Source: Xiphias gladius
Lineage: Eukaryota; Chordata; Actinopteri; Istiophoriformes; Xiphiidae
Length of the DNA: 64,000 nt
NCBI RefSeq assembly: GCF_016859285.1
Contig: NC_053411.1
Span: forward strand, 19,238,222-19,302,221
Direction of reading: 5' to 3'
The position numbers and the translations under genes are program-made. Shown here piece after piece: positions 1 through 11,317 of the stretch; the first letter of the stretch is position 1, and the number at the start of each line of letters is the position of its first letter. Under the pieces are notes generated by a model. It ran no database searches and was not told the origin of the DNA. It saw nothing but the letters and a program-made list of their open reading frames with translations.

Positions 1-379
1 TGTGCTGAGCTAAACAGCTATGGTAACTTCCGAGGCTGTTTAACGTTTAGTGTCAGGTACTAACATTAATATAAAAATATAACAATACAAAACGATACAC
101 TTTATTGCCTTGTCTCTGTCTTGCTGCACACGTGTAACCACCTCCACAGTAAACTGACATGATCATACACTCGTCCTCTCTCCACGTAGTCATTGTTGCT
201 GTGTGGCGCTCAGCTACACAATGTTAGGTCGACACAATAGACAGGCTGCTTATAAACTGCCTATCACAGGTTCCGATGCGTTTGAGCCCAGCACAGACTT
301 TTCTGTTTCAGCTGCTCACTGCTCAGTGACGGCATTTTTAAACCTTTTTTAAAACAACAATGACAAACATTTACCGTTT

Positions 380-592
380 CTTAGTTTTCTCAGTAAAATG
401 TCTATAGATGGGTTTTGAGCTGCAGGTCGGACAATAAAACATATCTGAAGACGTGACCTTGGTCTGTGGGAAATTACAACAGACAGTTTTCACTTTCTTC
501 TGGCCTTTTATAGACAAAACAATTAAACAAATAATTGAACACCACCGTCAAATCAATCAAAAATGAAAAAACAACCATTAGTTGCTGCCCAA
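380..592. mobile_element. Fragment of a teleost MITE-like repeat
   Basis: The stretch reads like the right half of a non-autonomous element found many times in this window. It has AT-rich text around 'gacaataaaacatatctgaag', then 'tttatagacaaaacaatt', and ends in 'ttagttgctgccc', a variant of the 'TTAGTTGCAGCCC' terminus. No coding potential is seen. Boundaries are approximate and the superfamily is not determined. Confidence 0.35.
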
Positions 593-605
593 AACATTTT
601 TTTTA

Positions 606-1693
606 AAGTAAGACTATGCCCTTTATTTTAATAATATTATTATTTTATATACTTTTTTTCTACTTCTAAGAATATATTTAAGTATTTGGAGCAGGCCTTT
701 GGTGTAATGTTATGATGAATTTTTATTGTAACATAGCATATCTTTCCTGTATTGTTGTATTATTCACGCTGTTGTTCGCGCAATGTTCAATATATTTTAA
801 AAAGTCACATAGAACACCCTGCAGTGATTTGGAAAATGTGACTGGAAAACTTGATGAATAAACCAAAAATCTTGGTGGAAATTTCTAAAAAATATATTTC
901 CATGTTTGGAGAATCCGCGACCTCATAGTGACACCCAATAATTAATCGATAATAAACTTAATTATTTCACCAATTTCCCACAAACCGCTATCAATTAAAT
1001 TTTGAAAATGAACCTCACTTAACTGGATCGATTTGAAAGTGGAGAAATGAAAATCAGTAATTTAATCTGACTGGTCTGTTCATTGATCTTTTGATTTGAT
1101 TCACTGAATACTGATCAGCACTTATTTAAAATCTAACTTTAGGTTTTTAAAAGTAAGACTATGCCCTTTATTTTAATAATATTATTATTTTATATACTTT
1201 TTTCTACTTCTAAGAATATATTTAAGTATTTGGAGCAGGCCTTTGGTGTAATGTTATGATGAATTTTATTGTAACATAGCATATCTTTCCTGTATTGTTG
1301 TATTATTCACGCTGTTGTTCGCGCAATGTTCAATATATTTTAAAAAGTCACATAGAACACCCTGCAGTGATTTGGAAAATGTGACTGGAAAACTTGATGA
1401 ATAAACCAAAAATCTTGGTGGAAATTTCTAAAAAATATATTTCCATGTTTGGAGAATCCGCGACCTCATAGTGACACCCAATAATTAATCGATAATAAAC
1501 TTAATTATTTCACCAATTTCCCACAAACCGCTATCAATTAAATTTTGAAAATGAACCTCACTTAACTGGATCGATTTGAAAGTGGAGAAATGAAAATCAG
1601 TAATTTAATCTGACTGGTCTGTTCATTGATCTTTTGATTTGATTCACTGAATACTGATCAGCACTTATTTAAAATCTAACTTTAGGTTTTTAA
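606..1693. repeat. Near-perfect 545-bp tandem duplication
   Basis: Positions 606-1150 are repeated directly at 1151-1693. The copies start with 'aagtaagactatgcc' and end with 'ctaactttaggttttta'. The only differences noticed are two 1-base homopolymer length changes (a T7/T6 run and a T5/T4 run). The motif 'ttttaaagtaag' occurs at both outer edges and at the junction. The unit is AT-rich and has no visible coding exon. It is either a very recent duplication or an assembly duplication. Confidence 0.85.
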
Positions 1694-2197
1694 AGTAAGG
1701 ACTCTGTATAATGTTTATTTGGTTAAAACATCTTTAAAAACCTCCCTCACGGAGACAAACAGGTGAATCTAACCCTAAATAGTAGGGAATAGACACAATA
1801 AACTGATTCACTGTTTATATTTCCTATTATTCCACCTTAAGGAAGTATAATGTAGTTAAGTTTTCTGTCAATACACAGTCTTTAACATCCTGCTTTATAT
1901 TTAAGAGTATCAACATGCACTGTAAAACCTTCCAAATATGATTTATCGTAATAAAATCTATTAAAAACAAAAGACAACAGACTTTTGTTGTGAAACGGTC
2001 TGTTTTTATCCGGTGAGGTTAGCTAACGCTAGCTGCTCCGTCACACCGACCCGCCAAACAACCTTTGAAGTAACGTAAACGACTGTGCAGAAAACATGAG
2101 CGGCAGCTGTAAAAGTCCATCGCGATACATCTGCCCTCGGACTGAGTCAGAACTCAGTTAAATTCAACAGAAACGACAGTTTAGTGTCTCTACTCAC

Positions 2198-2234
2198 CGT
2201 CGGCTGTTTCTACTTCCTCAGCAAGCTGCTGCAT
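2198..2234 (-). CDS. Candidate first coding exon of a divergent minus-strand gene
   Basis: On the minus strand an ATG at 2234 opens 12 codons (MQQLAEEVETAD) and runs into a strong donor, G|GTGAGT, at 2198/2197. Upstream on that strand there are two CCAAT-type boxes (2267-2271 and 2304-2308) and a 'tgacgtgac' element, so this looks like the 5' exon of a gene extending left out of the window. It is head-to-head with slc25a11 about 1.5 kb away. In human the gene divergent to SLC25A11 is RNF167. The 12 codons do not match RNF167's signal peptide as I remember it, so either the exon is a 5' leader or the gene is another one. No downstream exon was recognised in 1-2197. Confidence 0.4.
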
Positions 2235-2340
2235 TTGACAGCTGCCGCCCAAGCTGCAACTCTCAACCAATGAGTGTCCAGGAAGAGACAGCAGTGGTTT
2301 TCTATTGGATGAGAGTCACGTCAGTCAAATTAGTTTTATG
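2235..2340 (-). promoter_or_regulatory. CCAAT-box promoter of the divergent minus-strand gene
   Basis: Just 5' of the minus-strand ATG at 2234 lie two CCAAT/ATTGG motifs about 35 bp apart and a CRE-like 'gtcacgtcag' around 2315-2325. This is a typical TATA-less promoter layout. The transcription start is not determined. Confidence 0.4.
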
Positions 2341-2985
2341 ACGAAGTGTTTACATTGTTTATGACAAATTATCGTATAAATATAAAAATATAATGAAATT
2401 TAATTAGTTAATTGAATACATGTATAATTAAATACGTACGTTTTCATGATTAATTTAATAGAATTAATACGCTTGTTGGATATAATCTATAATCTATGAG
2501 TTGCCAGGATGTAAAACATAACTTGAGTAAAAAATAAACTAAGATAAAAGTATTTATTCAATCTCATCGAATCAATCAAAAGGACATTCAAAGACAACAC
2601 TGTATTTTTGTGCAGTTTATTTTTCATTATCTTCCTTGAATTTTATGAATTTTTACTTTAAGATAGCTTTTTACTTATTACTCCAAATTTGTCTAACTTC
2701 TTAATAGCTTATCTATTTTTTATCACTTAAATTTCAAAATTGTATGTATTTATGAATTATTTATCTGTTGATTGGTTCGTTTTGTATTTGTATTTATTCT
2801 CCTAATGAGATACATTTTTTTTGTATTTATATATCAATAGAAAAATGGTTTAGAAGTTTATACAAGTGGTGGATCGACCTGAAACTATGTATGTTTTACT
2901 TTATTTTTATGATTAATTTTTAATCATTGTTACCATAATTCTATATGTTTGTAATCATTTTATTTTTCTAAATTGTATGCATCAT

Positions 2986-3020
<35 letters not shown>

Positions 3021-3420
3021 TTTTCTTTAAATTTCTCTGGGCTGTGCTGAAGCTGCTGTTGCTTTCAGGTGCTGTCGGATATATAACACTACTCAGGTTA
3101 CAGTAAACAAATAAGTCGTAGAAGGAAAGATTTCTGTTCCATTTTTCCAGATTTCTTTTGATATATTGTTTGATTTTGTTGTTGAATAAACTGAAGACGG
3201 GCTTAAACGTGTTAAATGTATGTGTATTAATATGGAAGTTTGCTACTAAAAATAGATATAAGCCTAACAACAATAGATATGGGAGCTTTTTCACAATGTA
3301 TGTCTGGGCTAACTAAATGTACATTTAACGTTGATTTCAATTTTTAAAGTTTAAAATTTTCTGTATTTTTATAGCAGCCCGAATGAATTCTCTTTAAAAA
3401 AAAAGTAATACTGCATCCAT
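2341..3420. other. AT-rich intergenic stretch with an (ATTT)n microsatellite
   Basis: No supportable gene is seen. The base composition is strongly AT-rich, and a tetranucleotide (TTTA)n tract lies near 2984-3022. A 94-codon minus-strand reading frame at 3010-3294 has no splice signals or family resemblance and looks like chance. Confidence 0.6.
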
Positions 3421-3479
3421 GACAAGTCATATCTAGGAGACAGACCGCAGATGTACGAGCTGCGGAGGGGACCCTGAAG

Positions 3480-3719
3480 GCAGTATAATAATCGTCTCTG
3501 TTCGTCGATCTTCGTGCTCCTCGTCCTCGCCTCCTGATTGGTTCGCGGGGCTTCGTGTCTCCGGACGTGCCTACTCTAGAGTCACCTTGCCCTGACTGGT
3601 GCTGCTTCGGGTGCTGCTGCTGTACCGGGGAGAGAGCGGGTGGACCGTCCGGCCCAGAGGCACACAGGCAGCGGGAATCTGACCGGCGACTCTGCGGCTA
3701 CTGACCGACCGGGGGAAAC
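3480..3719 (+). promoter_or_regulatory. slc25a11: slc25a11 promoter and 5' UTR
   Basis: Composition switches sharply from AT-rich to GC/CpG-rich here. An inverted CCAAT box (attggt, 3537-3542) lies about 180 bp upstream of the start codon and no TATA box is evident. The leader before the ATG at 3720 is GC-rich and uninterrupted. The layout suits a housekeeping mitochondrial carrier gene. Confidence 0.5.
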
Positions 3720-6700
3720 ATGGCGGAGGGAAAGCCCAAGACCTCTCCGAAGGCCATCAAGTTCCTATTCGGAGGCTTGGCCGGGTAGGTGCTACTGTTG
3801 GCTGTCATGCTAACGTGCTAATGTCAGCGGTGCGGCTGCTAACAGAGGAGCGAACACACTGCAGCGTTATTTTGGTGAAATACGCCTTTAAATTACAATT
3901 CACTGTCGGGTTTGTAAGAAAAAACACGGACCGTAACGGCCCCGTGAGTGAGGCTGCACTGACATTACCTGTTAGCTGCTAATGCTAACGCCCTGTGACG
4001 GTGTTATGGCAAAATGTGGTCCCCCTTCGGCTCGTGTCCCCTGGCATTAACCTGAACCAACCTTTAACCCAGAACCCAGCTAGCGCCCCCTCGTTATAAC
4101 CTAACGGTAACCGGGGCCTTTCCATGCGGGACGACCACCGTGACGCCCATCGACAGATTCCCTCACAGAGACATTAACGCCACATATTTGCAGAGAGTTC
4201 CGTTCAAGAAACGTCGTAGATGTGAATTATTTTATCATTGGAAAAGGTCATTACATTTAAGTCCATTACCACTTTGTTTGATAATACTGCAGTGTGGTGA
4301 TGCAAGTTAATTCTGGAAAAAAAGTTAAGAATGGATAATATATATATTTATATTTTATATTTTGTTCAATAAATGTCAATAATTGTCGTAAATATTATAC
4401 TTTTAACATGCTCAATTAAAGTGTATTTGCCTAAATCTTGAGACACTTCGTATTTAAGCTAGACAGACATTTAGTCTGCTCATTAATTTGGAAAAATCTA
4501 CTCTACCTATGTACTTAGGCCTCAGGGGCCTTTCTGGTGGGCAGCTCCAAAGAACCCTTTGCTAGTGCATAAAAAAAATTCTCCCACCACGCGAAACAAA
4601 AAAAAAAAGACATTCCACCTCCACTGCTACAAGTTCCATCCTAAAGGAAACACTGCAGCCGCAGAACACCATTGAAAACAGTGTTTAAACAGTCTGTTTT
4701 GACCTGGGTCCTGTTTAACAGGTAGCCTCTTAGCATGCTAACTGTTAGCAGATTTGTGAGTAGTTGTCTTGTATTATATAATGAAGGTAAGTAACGAGTT
4801 CTAGAGCTAATGCACAACTGTGTATAACCCGCCTCAGACAGTGCAGATGATGTGTCCATATGTCCTCACGTTCCTTGAGCCTTCTGCTCAGCAGCTGTCC
4901 ACAGACGACCACAAAATCCTTCTGACTTGTAACCAGACTCATGGATCCCTTTTTTTTAAAAACCGGACCAGATCTATAAAGGATGTGTACACACTAAAGT
5001 CAGATATAAAACAGAATTAGAACACCTCACACACACTTCAGACCAGCGTATTCATGGTTTCACAGCGCAGTCTAAGGCTGATATTGGATTTGGAGATTAA
5101 AAATAAGGAGAGAAACTGAATCTACACAATAAAACATCGGTTACTTCTTCAGTAGGGCTGCAGCAGTTGGTCTGTTACTCAAATTGTGGATCAACATAAA
5201 GTGAAAAATGCCAATGATTTGCCTCTTAAATGGGATCATTTGCTCCTTTTTTCTTATTTTACGTTAAGGTAAATTGTGTATATTTTGCTTTTGGACTGAT
5301 GGGTGCACAAAACAAAACTTTTGAGCTGTTAATGTTTTCTAGACCAAATGAGAGAAACTCAGTAATTAGACTTTATAATGTGCAGCCCTTGTTATCAGCG
5401 ACGTTAGCACTGATTGTGGGAATCTTTTTTTTTTTTTTTTTTTTTGTGTGCAGTCTACGCAGTGAGCTCATAAAACAGAATCAAAGCTCCACAGACGAAA
5501 ACAATGTGTACTCATATTTCTGACTTTATGTGAACATACAGCTTTATTTGTCTGGTGTCTAAACACTTCCAGGCTTATTCCCTGAATGTGAAAGCGACTA
5601 AAAACTTTATGACCTACAGAGGTTTTTTTTTATGCATTGACAGAATGTCCTCAACCTGGATTACAACAACCTCAGTGAAAATATTTTCCCTGATTTTGTT
5701 GCTCCAAAAACGGAACCAGAGGTGTCTAGTATCACTGTCAGGACTGGTTTGCTGTTACCTTTCATAGGATGTAAAACTAGGGGGGTTTGTACTAGAGACG
5801 GTTGCGTTAATTGGTGGAAGAACCTGGTTTTAGGCCTTCACAGCTCCAAATCCTGGAGGTCTGACTCAGAAATTTTAATGATGATGAACTTGAAATGTTG
5901 ATATGCTGAGTTAAAAAGTTTAACAGGAGATTCAGACAACTCGGTCCAACTACTCAAGAGCCGCCTGCTGCAAAGACTCTCCACTCTCAGCAGAAAACCT
6001 CTATTTATTTTACACAGAATGCTGTGTCTTCTAAAACCTTCATAAAACCATCTTTGACTGACTGACATCTGCCTGCAGAGAGAAAATTAACCTGACGAGA
6101 GCCAATTAATTAACTATGGCTGAGCACGGTTATTGTTACCGTACCAAAAAGATCATGTTTGTAACAGAAAAAGCAATGAAAATGCAAATATTGAGATAGG
6201 AAAGAAAACAAAAGACACCAGACAAGACATAAAATAAAAACACATGCCTGATTTTAAGCGGAAGTCCAGTGTTTAACCTCCTCCTGCAGCGCCCCCTGCT
6301 GTGTGGACACTGGTGTTTATAAGTGCTGCTGTTGTTTTGTAATTAATTTTGTTTTTATTACAAACAAATGCAACATGTGAACACTAAAAACCATTTCACA
6401 GCATTTAACATTTTCTTTGACATCCAAAAATATTTTACTGTCGTTGCAACAAAGAAAAAGTTGAATAAAGAATAAAATGTTTTTAAACTTAATTTCCCCC
6501 CAAAAAAAGGAATGTGAATTGAATGCCCTGTATTTTCATGGTGATAAATAAATGAGGTAATTTCTGCTCATACATGGTGCAGTGGTTAGAAGGTTCTGGG
6601 GTTGAACTCTGTGCGGAGTTTGCATGTTCTCCCCCTTCCTGCGTGGCTTTCCTCCGGGTTCTCCGGCCTCCCCCTCCAGTCCAGAAACGTGCAGGTTAAT

Positions 6701-9700
6701 TGTCGACTCTCGATTCCTCGTAAGCCTGAATGCTTTTTGCCTCTATGGCTTTGTTCAGACTGGAGGCAAATCCAGTTTGTTTCTCACATCACATCCTCAG
6801 GACAGACTGTCCACACTGTTATTTGCAATTGATCAGATCGGATTTATGTGTCCCGACGTAAACAACCTATCTGCATGGTTTGCTATAGTGACAACGTAGT
6901 CGTAGCTACGCTGGCGACGCGGTAGGATCCTTCCAGCTTTGCCCGAACAGAAGCCTCCCCCTCAAAGTGCAAGCAGACAATTTATTTCAGCGTCCGTCCG
7001 CAGACTGTTGTTCTAGTTGTCCTCCATAGCGCCCAAAAACTGTAATCTCTGACAGCGCTCTGCTGGTGGCAGCATGGATTCTGGGTGATTGTGAGCCGCT
7101 TCTAGAGTGACACAAAAGACGCTTTGAAATCCGATTTGAGCGGTCAGAGCATCCGGACTGAGACGTGTCTGTTCCGATCGGAATCGCATTTCAAACCACC
7201 TCCGAATGTGGTTTGGATCCGATTTACAAAAATCGCATTTCACATGGTGTTTTTTTTTTTTTTTTTTTTTTTTGTGTGTCGGCCCTGTTATAGACTGCCG
7301 ACCTGTCCATGGTGTACCCCGCCTATTGCCCAGTGTCAGCTGGGATCGGCTCCAGTGTGTACATTGTAAAAAGTGACTGCTGACGTTTCCCACCCTCTGT
7401 CTGTCACAGCAGCTGCACGTCTGTCCCTTAAATGTCATGACCCCCCCAAGCTGTGCACAAACTTTAAAACATCTCAGGAGCGCACACGTCATTCATGCGC
7501 GGCCTTCGAGGAGTGTGCACGAGAATTTAACATGTCCATGAGTGTGAGGGACAGCTGCTGGTGTCTGAGAAGATGTCACCTTGGACACTAAGAAACTGTG
7601 ATGGACTTTTTTTTTTTTTTTTCTGACATAGTATCAACTGAGTGATTAACCCAGGGTTGCAACTCATGATTAATTAATTATCAGTTAATCTGTTTAATCA
7701 ATATTATTTAATTTAATTTTTTTTATTTTTTTGGGATGAATTGTTTTATATCGGAGGTGATGCCTTGTTCTGTCCGACCAAAAGTCCAAAACCCAAAGAG
7801 AAAAGATGCAAATCGTCACAGTTGAGAAGCTGGAAACAGCAAATATTTGACATGATTTTCTCCAAACGTGACTAAGATGATTGTTCGATTATCATAATAG
7901 TTGCTGAGTAATTTTCTGTGCATCAACAAGTTGATTAAACGACTAATTGTTGCAGCTCTAATGTACCTAACTACACTTAAGAAATTCTAGAATTGACCAA
8001 ACTGCTAACTAAATGATGTGGTCAGAAATCTCTTTAAATGATTCAGTAATTATCAGATGTTGTATTGGGAATGTTTAGACTGTGTACGTACGGTAGTAGA
8101 ACGGCTTGAACACACAGGTAATAAACAGATAAAGGCCATCACATCTTGACAGTGAGGCCTCAGTCTGTTACTCACTTTAACAAAAACGTTTTAATAGGTT
8201 TGCATATGGATCTGGGGCCCACAAAATCATGTGATTAAAAAATGCTTGTTACATCACCCAGTGGATTATGATTATTTTGACCCCCAGTCTGACATGAGGC
8301 CACTTAAGCTGTTCACTAGCACTAAAGCACAGGCTATTGTTAACACAACAGTACAGTCTGACTCCAGTCTTGTTATTTTAATAATTGGTTGGGGCATCTT
8401 CAGGCTGAACCCTGACCTTCTGATCAGTTGTTATTTATCACAGTACGAGCTGTTCTACCTACTGGTAACAGTCTGATATCACTGTAGTAACTCTGATAAC
8501 GGTCTGTTGATCATGTAGTTTTACTGTATCAGAGAGGGAAAGGGCTGATGTTAATCTTCTTATCAACACATGCCATTAAAACCAAAGCCAACAATGTTGT
8601 TCTGTAGTTCTCAATACTTCCCTACTCAGTCTGTGACACTCAGCTTCAAGCCCACTGGCTCCTTGTCAAGTCATCTTTTATGAAAGTAAAAGGCTCAGTA
8701 ATTTCCTAAAACAGCAGGTGGACTCAACGGTAGGATCATTTTGGAGGCTGCAGTTTGTGGTGCAGTTTAGCTGTACTGCGTTATGTTGACAGGTGTTTCT
8801 ATTATTTTGCCCCACATCATTCAAATCAGTGAGGGGGAGATAAACAACAGACACACCTTTTATGTATATTGCAACAGTCCAATAGCACCAAAAAACTACA
8901 TCCTCCAAAATGATAGTAAAGTCAACCCCCCCATCCCCCCGTGTCACTAAATACTGAACATTAGAACCTTCACGAAGGAGGATTTATCGCAGGACTGTTT
9001 GATCGGACTGACATAGTTTTAGCCGGTTTTCCTAAACTAGCAAACGAGTGTATATGTGGATGAAGTGTTGCTGTTCGGCAGCCGACTCTAAAACCCGCAC
9101 TAATCACCTTCACCTCCTTGTCACGCGTCTTCCTGCTACCCTGTCTGTCTCTCTGTGAAGGCACAGCAGCACCAGTCTAACTGTGACTGCTGTCTGTATG
9201 TCAGTCTGTCTCTCTCCTGGATTGAATAACTTTTCTTTTTTCTCTGTCTGTCGCTCTCGCGATCTGTCTGTCTTTCCAGGATGGGTGCGACAGTCTTTGT
9301 GCAGCCGTTGGACCTGGTGAAGAACAGGATGCAGCTGAGCGGTCAGGGAACGAAGGCTCGTGAATATAAAACCAGTTTCCACGCTCTGTTATCCATCCTG
9401 AAGAACGAAGGAGTTCGAGGCATCTACACTGGGTATCTACCACTTCATTTATTTAAGTTCTCATCTACCACTTCATTTACCTCTTCATCTGACTCTTCAT
9501 TTTTACAACTTCATTTATCTAACACTTCATGCAAAGCTTAATTTACCACTTCCTTTAGCTAACACATCATATTCCACTTCATTTACCACTTCATTTATCT
9601 AACACTTCATGTAAAGCTTCATTTACGACTTCAATTAGCTAACACCTCCTCTTCCACTTCATTTACCACTTCATTTAGCTAACACTTCATTTAAAGCTTC

Positions 9701-10464
9701 ATTTATCTTACACCTCATTTAACACTTAATTTACCTCTTCATCTGACGATTCATTTACCACTTCTTTTATCTAAAACTTAACGCTTCATTTAGCATTTCG
9801 TTTATCTAACACTTCATATAAAGCTTCATTTACGACTTCAATTAGCTAACACCTCCTCTTCCACTTCATTTACCACTTCATTTAGCTAACACTTCATTTA
9901 AAGCTTCATTTATCTTACACCTCATTTAACACTTAATTTACCTCTTCATCTGACGATTCATTTACCACTTCTTTTATCTAAAACTTAACGCTTCATTTAG
10001 CATTTCATTTATCTAACACTTCATATAAAGCTTCATTTACCACTTCCTTTAGCTAACACATCATCTTCCACTTCATTTACCACTTCATTTAGCTAACACC
10101 TCATCTTCCATTTAATTTACCTCTTCATCTGACACTTCATTTACAACTTTATCCAACACTTCATGTGCTTTTAAAACTACCTTTTTGATTGTGTATTTCT
10201 TTGTAACAAATTTAAAGCTACTTAATTGACATGACTACAGTTAACTACAGCAGTTTGATCAGGGTTTACGGTGTTAAGTATAATAATTCAGAAGCTTATT
10301 TATTAAAAATAAAGACAGCAAAGTGTTTTTTTTCTGTCTCTGTCAGTCTGTCAGCAGGTTTGTTGCGTCAGGCGACCTACACGACGACTCGCCTGGGAAT
10401 CTACACCATCCTGTTTGAGAAGATGACTGGAGCTGACGGACGACCGCCAAACTTCTTCCTCAAG
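3720..10464 (+). CDS. slc25a11: Mitochondrial 2-oxoglutarate/malate carrier (exons 1-3 of a partial gene)
   Basis: SLC25A11 exchanges 2-oxoglutarate for malate across the inner mitochondrial membrane and is part of the malate-aspartate shuttle. Three coding exons are visible: 3720-3784, 9280-9432 and 10347-10464 (336 nt, 112 codons, all GT-AG, phases 2, 2 and 0). They encode the N-terminal 'MAEGKPKTSPKAIKFLFGGL', then 'MGATVFVQPLDLVKNRMQLS' and 'LSAGLLRQATYTTTRLGIYT'. The first carrier repeat is recognisable, including the PX[DE]XX[KR] signature PLDLVK. The family has about 310 residues, so roughly two thirds is missing. The remaining exons are not seen before the convergent profilin gene and must lie in the 500-N gap at 10780-11279. 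Intron 1 (5.5 kb) holds several transposon remnants and intron 2 a minisatellite. The identity is strongly supported by remembered family sequence. Confidence 0.95.
5153..5389. mobile_element. MITE-like repeat in slc25a11 intron 1
   Basis: It starts 'tagggctgcagcagttgg' and ends 'ataatgtgcagccc', with an internal 'gaccaaatgaga'. It belongs to the recurring family with inverted 'GGGCTGCAACTAA' ends. It is degenerate and non-coding. Confidence 0.4.
6561..7375 (+). mobile_element. L2/CR1-type 3' fragment split by a second insertion
   Basis: The left part (about 6561-6733) has the familiar fish non-LTR/SINE text 'gtgcggagtttgcatgttct', a 'cctccgggttctccggcctc'-like stretch and 'gtgcaggttaattg'. 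The right part (about 7270-7375) continues the same consensus with 'gtgtcggccctgttatagac', 'ggtgtaccccgcctattgcc' and 'cagctgggatcggctccag'. The two halves would normally be nearly contiguous. The roughly 535 bp between them (ending in a T tract at about 7252-7273) is unrelated and interpreted as a later insertion. Confidence 0.6.
7653..7960. mobile_element. MITE-like repeat copy
   Basis: It begins 'agggttgcaactcatgatta' and ends 'gactaattgttgcagctcta', so the ends form an imperfect inverted repeat. The internal text contains 'gtctgttta' and 'tccgaccaaaagtccaaaac', shared with other copies in this window. It is non-coding. Confidence 0.5.
9440..10170. repeat. ACTTCATTTA minisatellite in slc25a11 intron 2
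   Basis: The stretch is made of degenerate short units of the type 'acttcatttaccacttcatt' and 'tagctaacacttcat'. A higher-order block of about 207 bp containing 'tttacgacttcaattagcta' is present twice, at about 9600-9805 and 9807-10012, which indicates recent amplification of a larger unit. Confidence 0.8.
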
Positions 10465-10539
10465 GTACGAAACTTTTTACAGTTTTTACCGGACACAAGT
10501 GTGAAACTGTGGAAACGTTAATGGATGAAACAGAAAATG

Positions 10540-10779
10540 TAGTGGTAGAGGTTGCAAATCAGAAAAAGATGGAATACAATGTGCACTGAAAGCAGCTGAA
10601 GTGTCAGTTGAACAGTAAGCACTGAGAGCACTTAAAGTGAAAGCTGAATAGGAAGCATTGAAAGCAGATGAATTAGATTTGCTCGGTCACAGATCTGACA
10701 AAACGAAGAAAGTAACAGTGTCAGTTGAACTGACTGCTACTATCATCATAATGTTCGGACTGAAACCAACAGTCGAAGG
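10540..10779. repeat. Degenerate 'agctgaagtgtcagttgaa' satellite, left of the gap
   Basis: Imperfect units such as 'gcagctgaagtgtcagttga' and 'gcacttaaagtgaaagctga' run up to the N gap. Related text recurs at about 12665-12805, to the right of the gap. A satellite reaching the gap edge is a plausible cause of the assembly break. Confidence 0.5.
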
Positions 10780-11279
10780 NNNNNNNNNNNNNNNNNNNNN
10801 NNNNNNNNNNNNNNNNNNNNNNNNNNNNNNNNNNNNNNNNNNNNNNNNNNNNNNNNNNNNNNNNNNNNNNNNNNNNNNNNNNNNNNNNNNNNNNNNNNNN
10901 NNNNNNNNNNNNNNNNNNNNNNNNNNNNNNNNNNNNNNNNNNNNNNNNNNNNNNNNNNNNNNNNNNNNNNNNNNNNNNNNNNNNNNNNNNNNNNNNNNNN
11001 NNNNNNNNNNNNNNNNNNNNNNNNNNNNNNNNNNNNNNNNNNNNNNNNNNNNNNNNNNNNNNNNNNNNNNNNNNNNNNNNNNNNNNNNNNNNNNNNNNNN
11101 NNNNNNNNNNNNNNNNNNNNNNNNNNNNNNNNNNNNNNNNNNNNNNNNNNNNNNNNNNNNNNNNNNNNNNNNNNNNNNNNNNNNNNNNNNNNNNNNNNNN
11201 NNNNNNNNNNNNNNNNNNNNNNNNNNNNNNNNNNNNNNNNNNNNNNNNNNNNNNNNNNNNNNNNNNNNNNNNNNNNNNN
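10780..11279. other. Assembly gap of exactly 500 N
   Basis: The round length suggests a fixed-size placeholder rather than a measured distance. The missing sequence should hold slc25a11 exon 4 onward (about 200 residues) and the last profilin exon, since neither appears elsewhere in the window. Confidence 0.95.
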
Positions 11280-11317
11280 TTGCCCTGATTAATGCCTTTC
11301 AGGCAGGGTGTTCTTAC

